NCBI GenBank assembly: GCA_934462715.1
Contig: CAKSIJ010000009.1
Location: 55,589-119,588, forward strand
DNA length: 64,000 nucleotides
Reading direction: 5' to 3'
Source of the DNA: an uncultured Clostridia bacterium
GTDB lineage: Bacteria; Bacillota; Clostridia; UBA1381
Made by a program: the position numbers and the translations under genes. This document shows, piece by piece, positions 57,701 to 64,000 of this stretch. How positions within the stretch are numbered: the stretch's first letter is position 1; each line of letters begins with the position of its first letter. Below the pieces are notes generated by a model, which saw nothing but the letters and a program-made list of their open reading frames with translations, was not told the DNA's origin and did no database searches.

Positions 57701-57882
57701 TTGATGACGGAACTATGTACAGACGGCATGATATAAAAGCATATTATTTTAACAGAGACTTGGTTGCGATATATGACGTTGAGAAAAAGACAGTTGAACA
57801 AGCAAACTCCTCGGATATACGAGAAGGCGACTATGTTGCAATACTTTTGGACAATCTTGCGGTTATTGTAAGAAACTATTAA
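54787..57882 (+). CDS. Secreted protein with N-terminal SLH-like domains and long beta-rich region (SLH-N), locus B
   Basis: The 1031-residue product has a signal peptide (~23), a helical segment, and a Lys/Asp/Asn-rich linker (~83-113). SLH-like repeats follow (~114-275, with KKISRGEFAQYIANLI and TEITFNQACAIAVRLMGYE). The rest is a beta-rich region matching the locus A SLH-N protein (DYLGKKVRIYYD, NTSIIFNGKAVDYE, GEITFIDNNRDS). The SLH repeats are diverged from consensus, but position and similarity to 25952-28870 support wall attachment. The function of the ~750-residue beta region is unknown. It starts 41 nt after its SLH-C partner, repeating the gene order of locus A. Confidence 0.78.
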   Translation: MHKKALTLLLAGIMLAQSISALAYNEGYVLNYLNNEVEKYSTADDVTANSTEILNKLTSDEYQCTEEEAKQFLEELKTKVTEKAEADSKTDENKTDSNKNDDSNKAQEEKKVTELDFKKQLLNQLGCIKNAVEFDYSKKISRGEFAQYIANLINYGEDYSDERGVFEFNDVESDSEYYSAVSSLLNRGAIIGVGEGYYEPDTEITFNQACAIAVRLMGYELYKLPDNENDIFYWTEANKEKLLDGIKVKNTDNMTGEQAIQFLFNMLNTHVVSQDFDESSFTLTNENTFLHDYMNLGYVEGVVTANTKTDLYSGAGSANEGYIKVDGQLYRLDAVKDIDDYLGKKVRIYYDLSDESEGKAIYILSRYNSYTHVTADMIDRFDVTEGKLYYYEDGTNKEKSVTLNMNTSIIFNGKAVDYEHDKKLLFEPDAGEITFIDNNRDSKPEVAIISSYVYYKVSPINPEMPIMYDELDVQPDMKLDGDNVLIYENGTQITFSQLSEQTLAMVMPSRVIFEKNGNTSFMKADLENSELIRIELCKSLADGEVKKFNKNSENVTIESTEYNLSKIFTKELSIYPQNPNLKAPAIGAMVTAKLDKYGNAAFFEINSYSQGLKYGFVKKIVHDTESDEEKYIARIFNEDGEHISVELPEKVKVYKKWDENAKLTDTTYYGKRITAENLANINGGTFYRQMVKYNLNKDGKLNEIYLADTTNTTSVIGKKDLSFYVSDNIFMKAYTSVGGVTYAGYQLGSWYEYKNNFTVYFKIPKSSSGEDYEYSTSKTQLFNVNSDLDYYDVTEAGEVGCAVKYVEGASKTGTNSGKATPLIITQELEAYWDEKTEEVKYRIEVLQLVSGGKRDSAASLTFADPEMTSFSIGESGGNGRSENSNIPVSQLKKGDILYAYIDEDTNTINGFMLIEKNLGMRGADGNPESASFIVTLDQGGCSLTRTEAITFVRGFYVKGKVVKAVDNYKFYVDDGTMYRRHDIKAYYFNRDLVAIYDVEKKTVEQANSSDIREGDYVAILLDNLAVIVRNY

Positions 57883-57885
57883 TTT

Positions 57886-57912
57886 GACAGCCGAAAACAA
57901 ATTTCGGCTGTC
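57886..57912 (+). other. Hairpin abutting ribosome binding site
   Basis: GACAGCCGAAA (57886-57896) pairs perfectly with TTTCGGCTGTC (57902-57912). The GGGAAAGG ribosome binding site begins at the next base. It may act as an attenuator or modulate translation of the beta-helix gene. Confidence 0.55.
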
Positions 57913-57932
57913 GGGAAAGGATGATGGAATAT

Positions 57933-60900
57933 ATGAAGAAAATAATTTGCTGTATGCTTGCGGCTGCATTGCTGGCAGGGTCGGGCGGTTTTGCGTTTGC
58001 GAAGGATAATGAAAACACAGATTCGGGTATCGCTGCCGCAAATACACAAATATCGGAGGAACAGCCACCCGAACAGACACAGACAACCGAAGAACAAACA
58101 GAGAACAATTCCAATGTTATCAACATATATGTTGACCCGAAAGGAAGCGCAGAGGATAAAGATACATTCAGAAATTTAAGCAGTGCTGTCGACTATGTGA
58201 GCAAGCTTGACAAAGAAAACAATCAGATTATTGTAAATATTAAGGGCGGCACGTATAAAGTGGATAATACGGTTGTATTTTCTGAGAATGCCTCGGGAAG
58301 CAGTAAATATCCGGTAATATACAAGGCACAGGACGGAGAAAAGGTCATTTTTGAAGCCGGTACACAGGTCAGCGGAACAAAGCTTACCGATGACGACCCG
58401 GTTAAGAAAAGACTGCCGCAGACATCAAAAAATCATGTGTACAAGGTGGATTTGTCGCACATGGACGCTAAGGCAATCGGAGGATTTACGGCTGATGGCG
58501 GCGGTGTTTCAACACTCGGACCACGTGGTGAAACCTCATACAGAAACAAGATGGACAGCGGAATCTTTTTGGAATTTGCGTATGACGGAGAAGTGATGCC
58601 GCTTGCGATTTATCCGAATGAGGGATCGCTGTATTCCGAAAAAACCTACGGAGCAGATCCCGAAACGCAAATCGAGCTTGAAAGCAATAATGCCGATATG
58701 TCGTCATGGACGGCGGACGGCGACGGACTTGTTAATTCAATAGCAGCGCCGGGATACTATTACGCAAGGGTATATTTCAGAGGTGTTGACCCCACAACCG
58801 GAAGAATAAAGACCACAGGTCAGACCAATGGCAGAACGTCCGCCGGCGCAAGAATCAGATTTACAAATATGCCGGAGCTGATAGATCAGCCGGGAGAATA
58901 CTGCGTGGACTCAAAAAACAAGGTTGCATATTTTTATCCGCCCGATCAGAAGCTTTCGCATACCTTGTATGCTCTGACGTTAAATGCACCAATCATGACC
59001 TTTAAAAATGCAAAGAACATTGTGGTTGACGGCATAACGGTTCAGAACGGCGGAAGCACCGGAATTGAATTTATCGACAGCGAAAACTGTACTCTTAAAA
59101 ACAGCGTTGTTAAAAATGTGAGTGCGTCGGGAATTTTGGTTCAGCGGTGTAAAAATACAGTAATCGAATCATCGGTAATCAAGGACATCGGCTTGTGCGG
59201 AATAATACTGTTTGAAAATGCCGGGGGTACAAAAACTCTTACCTCATCGGGAAATAGGGTTGAAAACTGCGATATTTATTCGATTGGACGAGATATGCCG
59301 GTGGGCTCGACAGGTTTGAAAATCAATGGAGAGGTTGGTGCCGTTATAAAAAACAACCGTATACACGACACTCCGGCTGCCGGAATGGATACTGACTATG
59401 CATATGGAACAAACTGCTTAATTGAAAAGAATGAAGTGTACAACGCAGCAAATGACACCTATGACGCAGGTGCAATTTATTCAGGAGCTGCAAGATATTT
59501 CGGAACTTTGAACAGATTTGTAAACAACTATGTTCATGGTATTCATTTAACCGAGGATGCAAAGGGCGGTTCTGTTATCGGTCTTTACTGGGACGACCAG
59601 AACAGCGGACAGACGGCAATCGGAAATATATTTGCAGATAACGATTTCTGTATGCTTGTCGGCGGCGGTGACGCAAATACGATAATCGGCAATGTTTTCT
59701 ATAATTCAAAAAGTTCGCTGACCTATGATAACAGAGGCGAGGGCTGGCAGAAAACAGACCAGCTTTATAAGGATATTTACGAAACCACCGTCGGAATTGG
59801 CAACAGTATCTGGGACAATGCATATCCGTATTCCAAAAAGCTGTATCAGTATTCGGCGGCAAGGGATTTTGATAAAATCCATATTCCCGATGAGGTGACA
59901 GTTAAAAACAACGTAATAATCGGAACATCTGCGTTTGCTATAGCAAAGAGCGCAGAGGAAAATGCGCTTGATATTTCAAACAACTATAAGGCGGAGCAGG
60001 GAGAAACTATATTCAACTTTGCAGCCCCGAAAGCGTATAATTTCCAATACGATGAGGATAAAACAAGCTCAAAAATAACGGATTTCGACTATATAGATTT
60101 TTCAAAAATAGGCTTGCTGAAAGATAAGGAAATGGGCAAGCCGCAGATTCTCGGTCCCTGTGACGGCGCGGACGGTATCGAGGGGAACAATATAGTATTC
60201 TCATGGAAGGACTGCAACGGCGCTGACAAATACCGTTTGAGAATCTCCATGAACAAAAGCTTTTCTGCGCTTGTTTACGATGAGGTGGTAAAGGGCAGAA
60301 GCAAGCTTGTTGACTGCTTAAAATATGGCATTAAGTATTACTGGACGGTAGAGCCGGTTGCTGCAAGCAAGTCGGACAAAGCAGGCTATGTCAGCGATAT
60401 TCACACCTTCACAACCGCAAAAAATGAAAAGAAGAGCACAAAGGAACTGGAGGAGCTTTTGAACACATTAGGCAACGGCTGGAAGCGCGTACCGGAGGGA
60501 ACAAGACCGGGTACATACAAAGAGGGTGCTGTAGCTGAGCTTTCAAAAAGCGTTGACGAGGCTGAAACGGTACTCTACAACAATTCTTCAAAGATGTTCA
60601 GCATAAAGAACGTAACCGCTAAATTGAACAATGCAATAAATGAGTTTAATTCCAAAATGAATGTGGAAAGAGTGGATATTGCGGATTGGCTCAAGGATAA
60701 GGGTATGTGGTCAACGGTAGATAACGTAAAGAATGACCCGGTATTCAATGCAAGATTTGAAAGTGACAAGCTTCATGTAACTCTTGCCGAGGGAATGGCG
60801 GCACGATGCGTTGTCGGATACGGCGGCGCACAGCTTTCGAGAGGTCAGTTGCTGAAATTTAAAGGCAAGTTCGACCTGAATACCTACGAGGGCTGGGCAT

Positions 60901-61262
60901 TCAACCATTCCGAATCTTCTACTCAGTTCGGCTATGATACCGGATATTCTCTGGTTATAAAGAGAGATTCATTTGAAATACAAAAGAGATATTATGACAA
61001 CAATCATGTGCTTCGCTCAAATATTATAAAAACATATCCTAACGAAGAAAGTATTATTACCTCGGACGTGTGGTATACAATCGAAACAGGTGTGCTGTCA
61101 ACCGTTATAGGACCGAGAATTATCGTTAACGTAAATGACAAGACGATAGTTGATTATATCGACACCGGCGACAACAGGGTTGACGATTTGGGATATTTCC
61201 AATTTATACACACCAACGGAAGCTACGGTATGTATATAGCAGGCGCAGAATATACCGAATAA
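57933..61262 (+). CDS. Secreted beta-helix protein with FN3, FIVAR-like and jelly-roll C-terminus (GH141-like), locus B copy 2
   Basis: The start at 57933 (after GGGAAAGG, with the standard Lys-rich signal following) is chosen over in-frame ATGs at 57921 and 57924. The 1109-residue protein has a signal peptide (~23), a Gln/Thr/Glu-rich linker (~27-60) and the family N-terminal module (YVDPKGSAEDKDTFRN, IKGGTYKVDNTVVF). Its beta-helix (~350-650) contains Asp511 in TYDAGAIYSGAARY and Asp554/555 in LYWDDQNSG, and a GGGDANTIIGNVFYNS turn. FN3-like (~735-830), FIVAR-like (~840-905, RPGTYKEGAVAEL) and jelly-roll (~915-1109) domains match 20967-24146. It is probably a secreted glycosidase on a branched polysaccharide; activity is not established. 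Confidence 0.75.
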   Translation: MKKIICCMLAAALLAGSGGFAFAKDNENTDSGIAAANTQISEEQPPEQTQTTEEQTENNSNVINIYVDPKGSAEDKDTFRNLSSAVDYVSKLDKENNQIIVNIKGGTYKVDNTVVFSENASGSSKYPVIYKAQDGEKVIFEAGTQVSGTKLTDDDPVKKRLPQTSKNHVYKVDLSHMDAKAIGGFTADGGGVSTLGPRGETSYRNKMDSGIFLEFAYDGEVMPLAIYPNEGSLYSEKTYGADPETQIELESNNADMSSWTADGDGLVNSIAAPGYYYARVYFRGVDPTTGRIKTTGQTNGRTSAGARIRFTNMPELIDQPGEYCVDSKNKVAYFYPPDQKLSHTLYALTLNAPIMTFKNAKNIVVDGITVQNGGSTGIEFIDSENCTLKNSVVKNVSASGILVQRCKNTVIESSVIKDIGLCGIILFENAGGTKTLTSSGNRVENCDIYSIGRDMPVGSTGLKINGEVGAVIKNNRIHDTPAAGMDTDYAYGTNCLIEKNEVYNAANDTYDAGAIYSGAARYFGTLNRFVNNYVHGIHLTEDAKGGSVIGLYWDDQNSGQTAIGNIFADNDFCMLVGGGDANTIIGNVFYNSKSSLTYDNRGEGWQKTDQLYKDIYETTVGIGNSIWDNAYPYSKKLYQYSAARDFDKIHIPDEVTVKNNVIIGTSAFAIAKSAEENALDISNNYKAEQGETIFNFAAPKAYNFQYDEDKTSSKITDFDYIDFSKIGLLKDKEMGKPQILGPCDGADGIEGNNIVFSWKDCNGADKYRLRISMNKSFSALVYDEVVKGRSKLVDCLKYGIKYYWTVEPVAASKSDKAGYVSDIHTFTTAKNEKKSTKELEELLNTLGNGWKRVPEGTRPGTYKEGAVAELSKSVDEAETVLYNNSSKMFSIKNVTAKLNNAINEFNSKMNVERVDIADWLKDKGMWSTVDNVKNDPVFNARFESDKLHVTLAEGMAARCVVGYGGAQLSRGQLLKFKGKFDLNTYEGWAFNHSESSTQFGYDTGYSLVIKRDSFEIQKRYYDNNHVLRSNIIKTYPNEESIITSDVWYTIETGVLSTVIGPRIIVNVNDKTIVDYIDTGDNRVDDLGYFQFIHTNGSYGMYIAGAEYTE

Positions 61263-61284
61263 TAAAGAGAATAAAAGTGAAAAC

Positions 61285-61339
61285 GGGAATTAGTGTGTAA
61301 AAAACTTTATGCATTAATTCCCTTTTCAAACGAAAAGGG
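61285..61339 (+). promoter_or_regulatory. Two mutually exclusive hairpins in the FAD oxidoreductase leader
   Basis: GGGAATTAGTG (61285-61295) can pair with CATTAATTCCC (61312-61322). CCCTTTTC (61320-61327) can instead pair with GAAAAGGG (61332-61339), whose GGG is part of the GGGAGGAG ribosome binding site. The shared CCC makes the two stems alternatives. Only base pairing supports this; no known riboswitch class is recognised. Confidence 0.4.
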
Positions 61340-61350
61340 AGGAGAGAGTT

Positions 61351-62523
61351 ATGTTAATTGAGGAAAAGCTTCAAACCAAAGTAACAAACGAATGTGACGT
61401 GCTTGTTGTCGGCGGCGGTTTTGCAGGGGTTGCGGCGGCATTGGCGGCGGCACGAAACGGTGCGGACGTTATGTTGCTTGAAAGGGAATATATGCTCGGA
61501 GGACTCGGCACGGCAGGACTTATAGTTATCTATCTTCCGCTGTGCGACGGAAACGGCAGGCAGGTGAGCTTCGGTCTGGCAGAAGAATTGCTTCGGTTAT
61601 CGGTTAAATATGGCGGTTATTCCGAGTACCCTAAAGCATGGCTAGATAACGGTACACCGGAGGAAAAAAAGTCGGGTCAAAGATTCTATGTGAGGTTTAA
61701 TCCTCATCTTTGCGCTATAGCGCTTGAAGAACAGCTGATTAAAGAGGGTGTGCGGATAGTATACGGCACAACGGTGTGCGGCGTTGATATGAGCCGTGAC
61801 GGAAAAATAAAGCACATAATCGCCGAAAACAAGTCGGGAAGAAGTGCAGTAAAGGTAAAGAGCGTTGTTGACGCAACCGGTGACGCTGATATAGCTGTGC
61901 TTTCGGGTGTCGATACCGTCACAAACGACAGGCTCAACAGCTTGGCGGCATGGTACTATTGCTGTGACGGGAAATCGGCGGGATTAAAAATCTTAGGTGC
62001 ATCGGATATGCCGGCTGACGGCAGTGAGATAGACTGCAATACCATGTTTACCGCTATGTCGGCAGAGGAATTGACCGAAATGACCATCAGCTCTCATAAG
62101 TGTATTCTAAACGATTATCTGAAAAAGCAATCGGAAAACCCCGATTACAAAATAGTTACAATGCCGATCATTCCGCAGGTCAGAAAAACAAGAAAAATTG
62201 TCGGCAAATGTGAATTGGGAATCGGTAAGACTGTCGGCTTTGATGATTCTGTCGGCATGATAGGAGATTGGAGAAAACCGGGTCCTGTTTATGAAATTCC
62301 TTTCGAAAGTCTGTACAGCAAAAAGGTGAAAAATCTGATTATGGCAGGACGATGCATAAGTGTTGATGATGAAATGTGGGAGATAACAAGAGTAATTCCT
62401 GCGTGCGGCGTGACCGGCGAGGCGGCAGGCACGGCGGCGGCTATGTCCGACTGCTTTGATGAATTGGATATATCGCAATTGCAGAAAAGCTTGGAAAGAC
62501 AAGATGTTGTTCTGCATTTGTAA
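61351..62523 (+). CDS. FAD-dependent oxidoreductase (FAD_oxidored family)
   Basis: This 390-residue flavoprotein has an N-terminal dinucleotide-binding motif VLVVGGGFAGVAAALAAARN ending in the acidic residue of LLERE. The LGGLGTAGLI stretch of PF12831-type proteins follows, then a second FAD contact VVDATGDADIAVLSG, and the C-terminal NLIMAGRCISVDDE block with an ACGVTGEAAGTAAA segment. No signal peptide is present, so it is cytoplasmic. These proteins are common in glycan-utilisation loci but their reaction is poorly defined; oxidation of a sugar or sugar acid is a guess. It is the last intact gene of locus B, 88 nt after the beta-helix gene. Confidence 0.8.
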   Translation: MLIEEKLQTKVTNECDVLVVGGGFAGVAAALAAARNGADVMLLEREYMLGGLGTAGLIVIYLPLCDGNGRQVSFGLAEELLRLSVKYGGYSEYPKAWLDNGTPEEKKSGQRFYVRFNPHLCAIALEEQLIKEGVRIVYGTTVCGVDMSRDGKIKHIIAENKSGRSAVKVKSVVDATGDADIAVLSGVDTVTNDRLNSLAAWYYCCDGKSAGLKILGASDMPADGSEIDCNTMFTAMSAEELTEMTISSHKCILNDYLKKQSENPDYKIVTMPIIPQVRKTRKIVGKCELGIGKTVGFDDSVGMIGDWRKPGPVYEIPFESLYSKKVKNLIMAGRCISVDDEMWEITRVIPACGVTGEAAGTAAAMSDCFDELDISQLQKSLERQDVVLHL

Positions 62524-62590
62524 ATTAAAAGCTTTTTGATTTCAAAACAATACTTTTATATGGAACAACAAATTTATTTATATTATTTTA

Positions 62591-62605
62591 TGCCGCATTG
62601 CGGCG
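62591..62605 (+). other. Hairpin leader of the GH29 remnant
   Basis: TGCCGC-ATT-GCGGCG lies just before GGAACGGAGG (62605-62614), the ribosome binding site of the fragment. It resembles the leader at 20935-20961. Confidence 0.45.
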
Positions 62606-62621
62606 GAACGGAGGAAAATAT

Positions 62622-62795
62622 ATGGCAAATGACGCAGCAAAGCAACAGCACCAAATGATAGGCGTCAACGACAATAAATGTAAGGAATGGGGCGGTAACT
62701 TCCTGATTAATATCGGGCCGAAAGCCGATGGAAGTATTCCGAAAGAGGCATATGAGTGCCTTGATGATTTTGAAAAAATAAGCGGAAAGCTTTGA
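62622..62795 (+). pseudogene. GH29 alpha-L-fucosidase remnant (C-terminal end of catalytic domain)
   Basis: The 57-residue frame from 62622 has an excellent CGGAGG ribosome binding site. It contains GGNFLINIGPKADGSIPKEA, the hallmark end of the GH29 catalytic barrel (usually near residue 320 of a ~430-residue enzyme). The short preceding part (MANDAAKQQHQMIG) does not resemble the start of a fucosidase, and both active-site acidic residues are missing. I interpret it as an internally deleted gene that kept its leader and start codon. It may still be translated as a small peptide. An alpha-fucosidase here would fit the substrate range of the locus before the deletion. Confidence 0.65.
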
Positions 62796-62867
62796 TTGGT
62801 AAATTTCTGTAAAGTTCCGGAATTTGGTGAGCTTATGTGAATGGCTTGTATTTTTTACTTTTTAAAA

Positions 62868-62919
62868 AAGAATCCGTGTTGTGCTGCTCGGAACGCAGTC
62901 AATACGGATTCTTCTCTTT
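62868..62919. terminator. Bidirectional terminator at the end of locus B
   Basis: Stem AAGAATCCGTGTTG (62868-62881) pairs with 62900-62913 (one G-U), followed by CTTTTTG on the plus strand and a T6 run on the minus strand. It serves the locus B operon and the minus-strand cotJC fragment. Confidence 0.75.
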
Positions 62920-62922
62920 TTG

Positions 62923-63123
62923 TTATTGTTGTTTTATTCCGATTCCTGTGACCGGTTTGCAGCGTAGCTTTGATTGCAGGTTGTCGAGCGCTTCACCGAA
63001 ACGCTGAAAATGTATAACCTCTCTTTGGCGCAAGAATTTTATAACTTCGTTTACATCGGGATCATCAGACAAACGAAGAATATTGTCATATACTGCTCTT
63101 GCCTTTTGTTCTGCTGCAATTAT
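62923..63123 (-). pseudogene. cotJC: CotJC / manganese catalase family, C-terminal fragment
   Basis: About 66 residues upstream of the stop at 62923-62925 match the C-terminus of CotJC-type manganese catalases: IIAAEQKARAVYDNI, then SDDPDVNEVIKFLRQREVIH and FQRFGEALDNL. The Glu and His of REVIHFQRF include di-manganese ligands in this family. Homology begins abruptly at about 63120. Upstream lies non-homologous DNA and then a serine recombinase in the same orientation, so the front ~120 residues are missing here. Either the gene is broken or it is split by an integrated element whose far end lies beyond the window. CotJC is a spore-coat protein in endospore formers. Confidence 0.75.
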
Positions 63124-63212
63124 GTAAGAACAACAAACCCGAAAACCCTTGAAAACACTGGATTTTTTGTTGATAACGGCTTCTCCCCCTGCAATATTGC
63201 AAGAACAACAAA
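63116..63212. repeat. 22-bp imperfect direct repeats, candidate attachment-site sequences
   Basis: GCAATTATGTAAGAACAACA (from 63116) and GCAATATTGCAAGAACAACA (from 63191) match at 19 of 22 positions when extended by two bases, with a perfect 12-base core AAGAACAACAAA. The first copy spans the exact point where cotJC homology stops. No gene is visible between 63124 and 63274. Confidence 0.45.
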
Positions 63213-63274
63213 ACAGTGTTTTTTTTCTTTTGTTGCGCAAAGTTTTCACCTTTTGAACTTGTAAAAACAACAAG

Positions 63275-64000
63275 TTAAAAATTCCAATGAATTTCAATCG
63301 GAACATTTCTTGTGCCGGGAATTCGCCTGCCGACTGAAATATAATCAATAAGCGTTTCAACGATTTCCCGATTAAGATGTTCCAAATTTGTGTACTTCTC
63401 GATAAGTTCCCGGCGGTTGTCGCCGATTTCAATTTTTTCGTCGAGTTCGGATAACTGTTTTTCGCCGTCAGCGACCACACGCTCTAATCTGTCTTTTTCG
63501 GTTGAAAAGTCTTTTGATAAATCAATAAAATCACTTTCCGAAAGCAAGCCTTTTACCTTGTCCATATAAATATCACGAATACCTTTTGCGTATTCTGCAA
63601 TTTTTTTATTGTAGGCGGCAATTTCTGAAATGAGTCTTTTTTTCTGTCCTTGCAGATTATTGCAAAATTCTATATTTTGCTCCAATTCGTCTTTGTCAAG
63701 ATATTCGGCTGACAAACGGTTAATTTCATTAATAACTGTTTTTTCTAATCTGTCTACCGAGATAAAAGCTCCTATACAAGCGTCTTTTGCAACGTGCTTA
63801 TTTGCACATTGCAAAAAGTGTTGTCCGTGACTTTTTGATGACCGCATAATATAACCGCAGTTAGCACAGCGAGCCTTTTTGGCAAAAAGTCCAATGTTGC
63901 CGACAATAAAAGGTTTTGCACGGTCAGCAACCATTTTTTGCACTCTGTCCCATAGTTCACGGTCAATGATAGGCTCGTGAGTTCCCTCAACAATGTACCA
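63275..64000 (-). CDS. Large serine recombinase, C-terminal part (5' end outside window)
   Basis: The frame is open to the window edge and ends at 63275, giving ~241 residues. It begins in the recombinase domain with WYIVEGTHEPIIDRELWDRV. A zinc-ribbon with CANCGYIMR and, further on, a second Cys pair around QCANKH follows. A long coiled-coil region (about residues 90-200) and the closing VGRRIPGTRNVPIEIHWNF match the DUF4368-type end of clostridial integrases. The catalytic serine domain lies outside. Such enzymes integrate and excise prophages, conjugative elements and sporulation-gene interrupting elements. The position next to the truncated cotJC suggests it belongs to an element inserted there. 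Confidence 0.88.
   Translation of the reverse strand, partial: WYIVEGTHEPIIDRELWDRVQKMVADRAKPFIVGNIGLFAKKARCANCGYIMRSSKSHGQHFLQCANKHVAKDACIGAFISVDRLEKTVINEINRLSAEYLDKDELEQNIEFCNNLQGQKKRLISEIAAYNKKIAEYAKGIRDIYMDKVKGLLSESDFIDLSKDFSTEKDRLERVVADGEKQLSELDEKIEIGDNRRELIEKYTNLEHLNREIVETLIDYISVGRRIPGTRNVPIEIHWNF

Noticed and set aside
62923..63480. A single 185-residue minus-strand protein
   Set aside because: Only the last ~66 residues match CotJC; the front overlaps the recombinase gene in another frame and is compositionally random, so it is not one gene.
63275..64000. Prophage region
   Set aside because: Only a recombinase is visible and no phage structural gene is in the window; the element type cannot be decided from this piece.

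Overview
The window looks like part of the chromosome of an anaerobic, low-to-medium GC Firmicute of the class Clostridia, probably a gut or plant-fibre specialist. The signs are S-layer homology (SLH) surface proteins, AraC-type YesN / sensor YesM two-component systems, LplB/LplC-type sugar ABC permeases, lipoproteins with a Cys lipobox, strong AGGAGG ribosome binding sites, and a fragment of the spore-coat/manganese-catalase gene cotJC (endospore-forming ancestry). Pectin-degrading clostridia of the Monoglobus kind would fit, but that is inference; no rRNA or marker gene is present.

Layout. 1-459: the 3' end of a glycoside hydrolase family 3 (GH3) gene running directly into a C-terminal fragment of an SGNH esterase. 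518-1837 (-): a UDP-sugar 6-dehydrogenase. 2236-28870 (+): locus A, one long colinear run of yesN, yesM, heparinase II/III-like lyase, sugar-binding lipoprotein, two large InlB-repeat secreted proteins, two permeases, a second sugar-binding lipoprotein, two secreted right-handed beta-helix (GH141-like) proteins, then a protein with SLH domains at its C-terminus followed by one with SLH domains at its N-terminus. 29013-35936 (+): cytoplasmic enzymes GH78-like, GH3 with PA14 insert, GH39 and a CE4-like deacetylase, in three separately promoted units. 36012-38928 (-): second yesM/yesN. 39204-62795 (+): locus B, with permeases, a 97-bp tandem repeat, binding lipoprotein, CBM-type secreted protein, beta-helix protein, SLH-C protein, SLH-N protein, beta-helix protein, FAD oxidoreductase and an alpha-fucosidase (GH29) remnant. 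62923-64000 (-): a cotJC C-terminal fragment beside a large serine recombinase that runs off the window.

How it works together (inference). Loci A and B are paralogous Gram-positive polysaccharide-utilisation loci. Surface SLH proteins and secreted beta-helix/CBM/InlB proteins would bind and trim a branched polysaccharide. DUF3502-type lipoproteins plus LplB/LplC permeases would import oligosaccharides, using an ATPase encoded elsewhere because none is in the window. The signal-less lyase, rhamnosidase-like enzyme, GH3, GH39 and deacetylase would finish digestion in the cytoplasm. Rhamnosidase-, xylosidase- and uronate-type enzymes with GH141-like beta-helices suggest a pectin or complex hemicellulose substrate. 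The two YesMN systems appear to use different DNA motifs: TTCACAG/TGTTGCA direct repeats before yesN-A and the GH39 gene, and phased A-tract repeats before the locus B permeases.

The most notable points are the duplicated locus with its recurring SLH-C/SLH-N pair and shared domain cassettes, the matching regulatory array at two promoters, the recurrent GC-rich hairpins just upstream of secreted-protein genes, and a sporulation-gene fragment abutting a serine recombinase.
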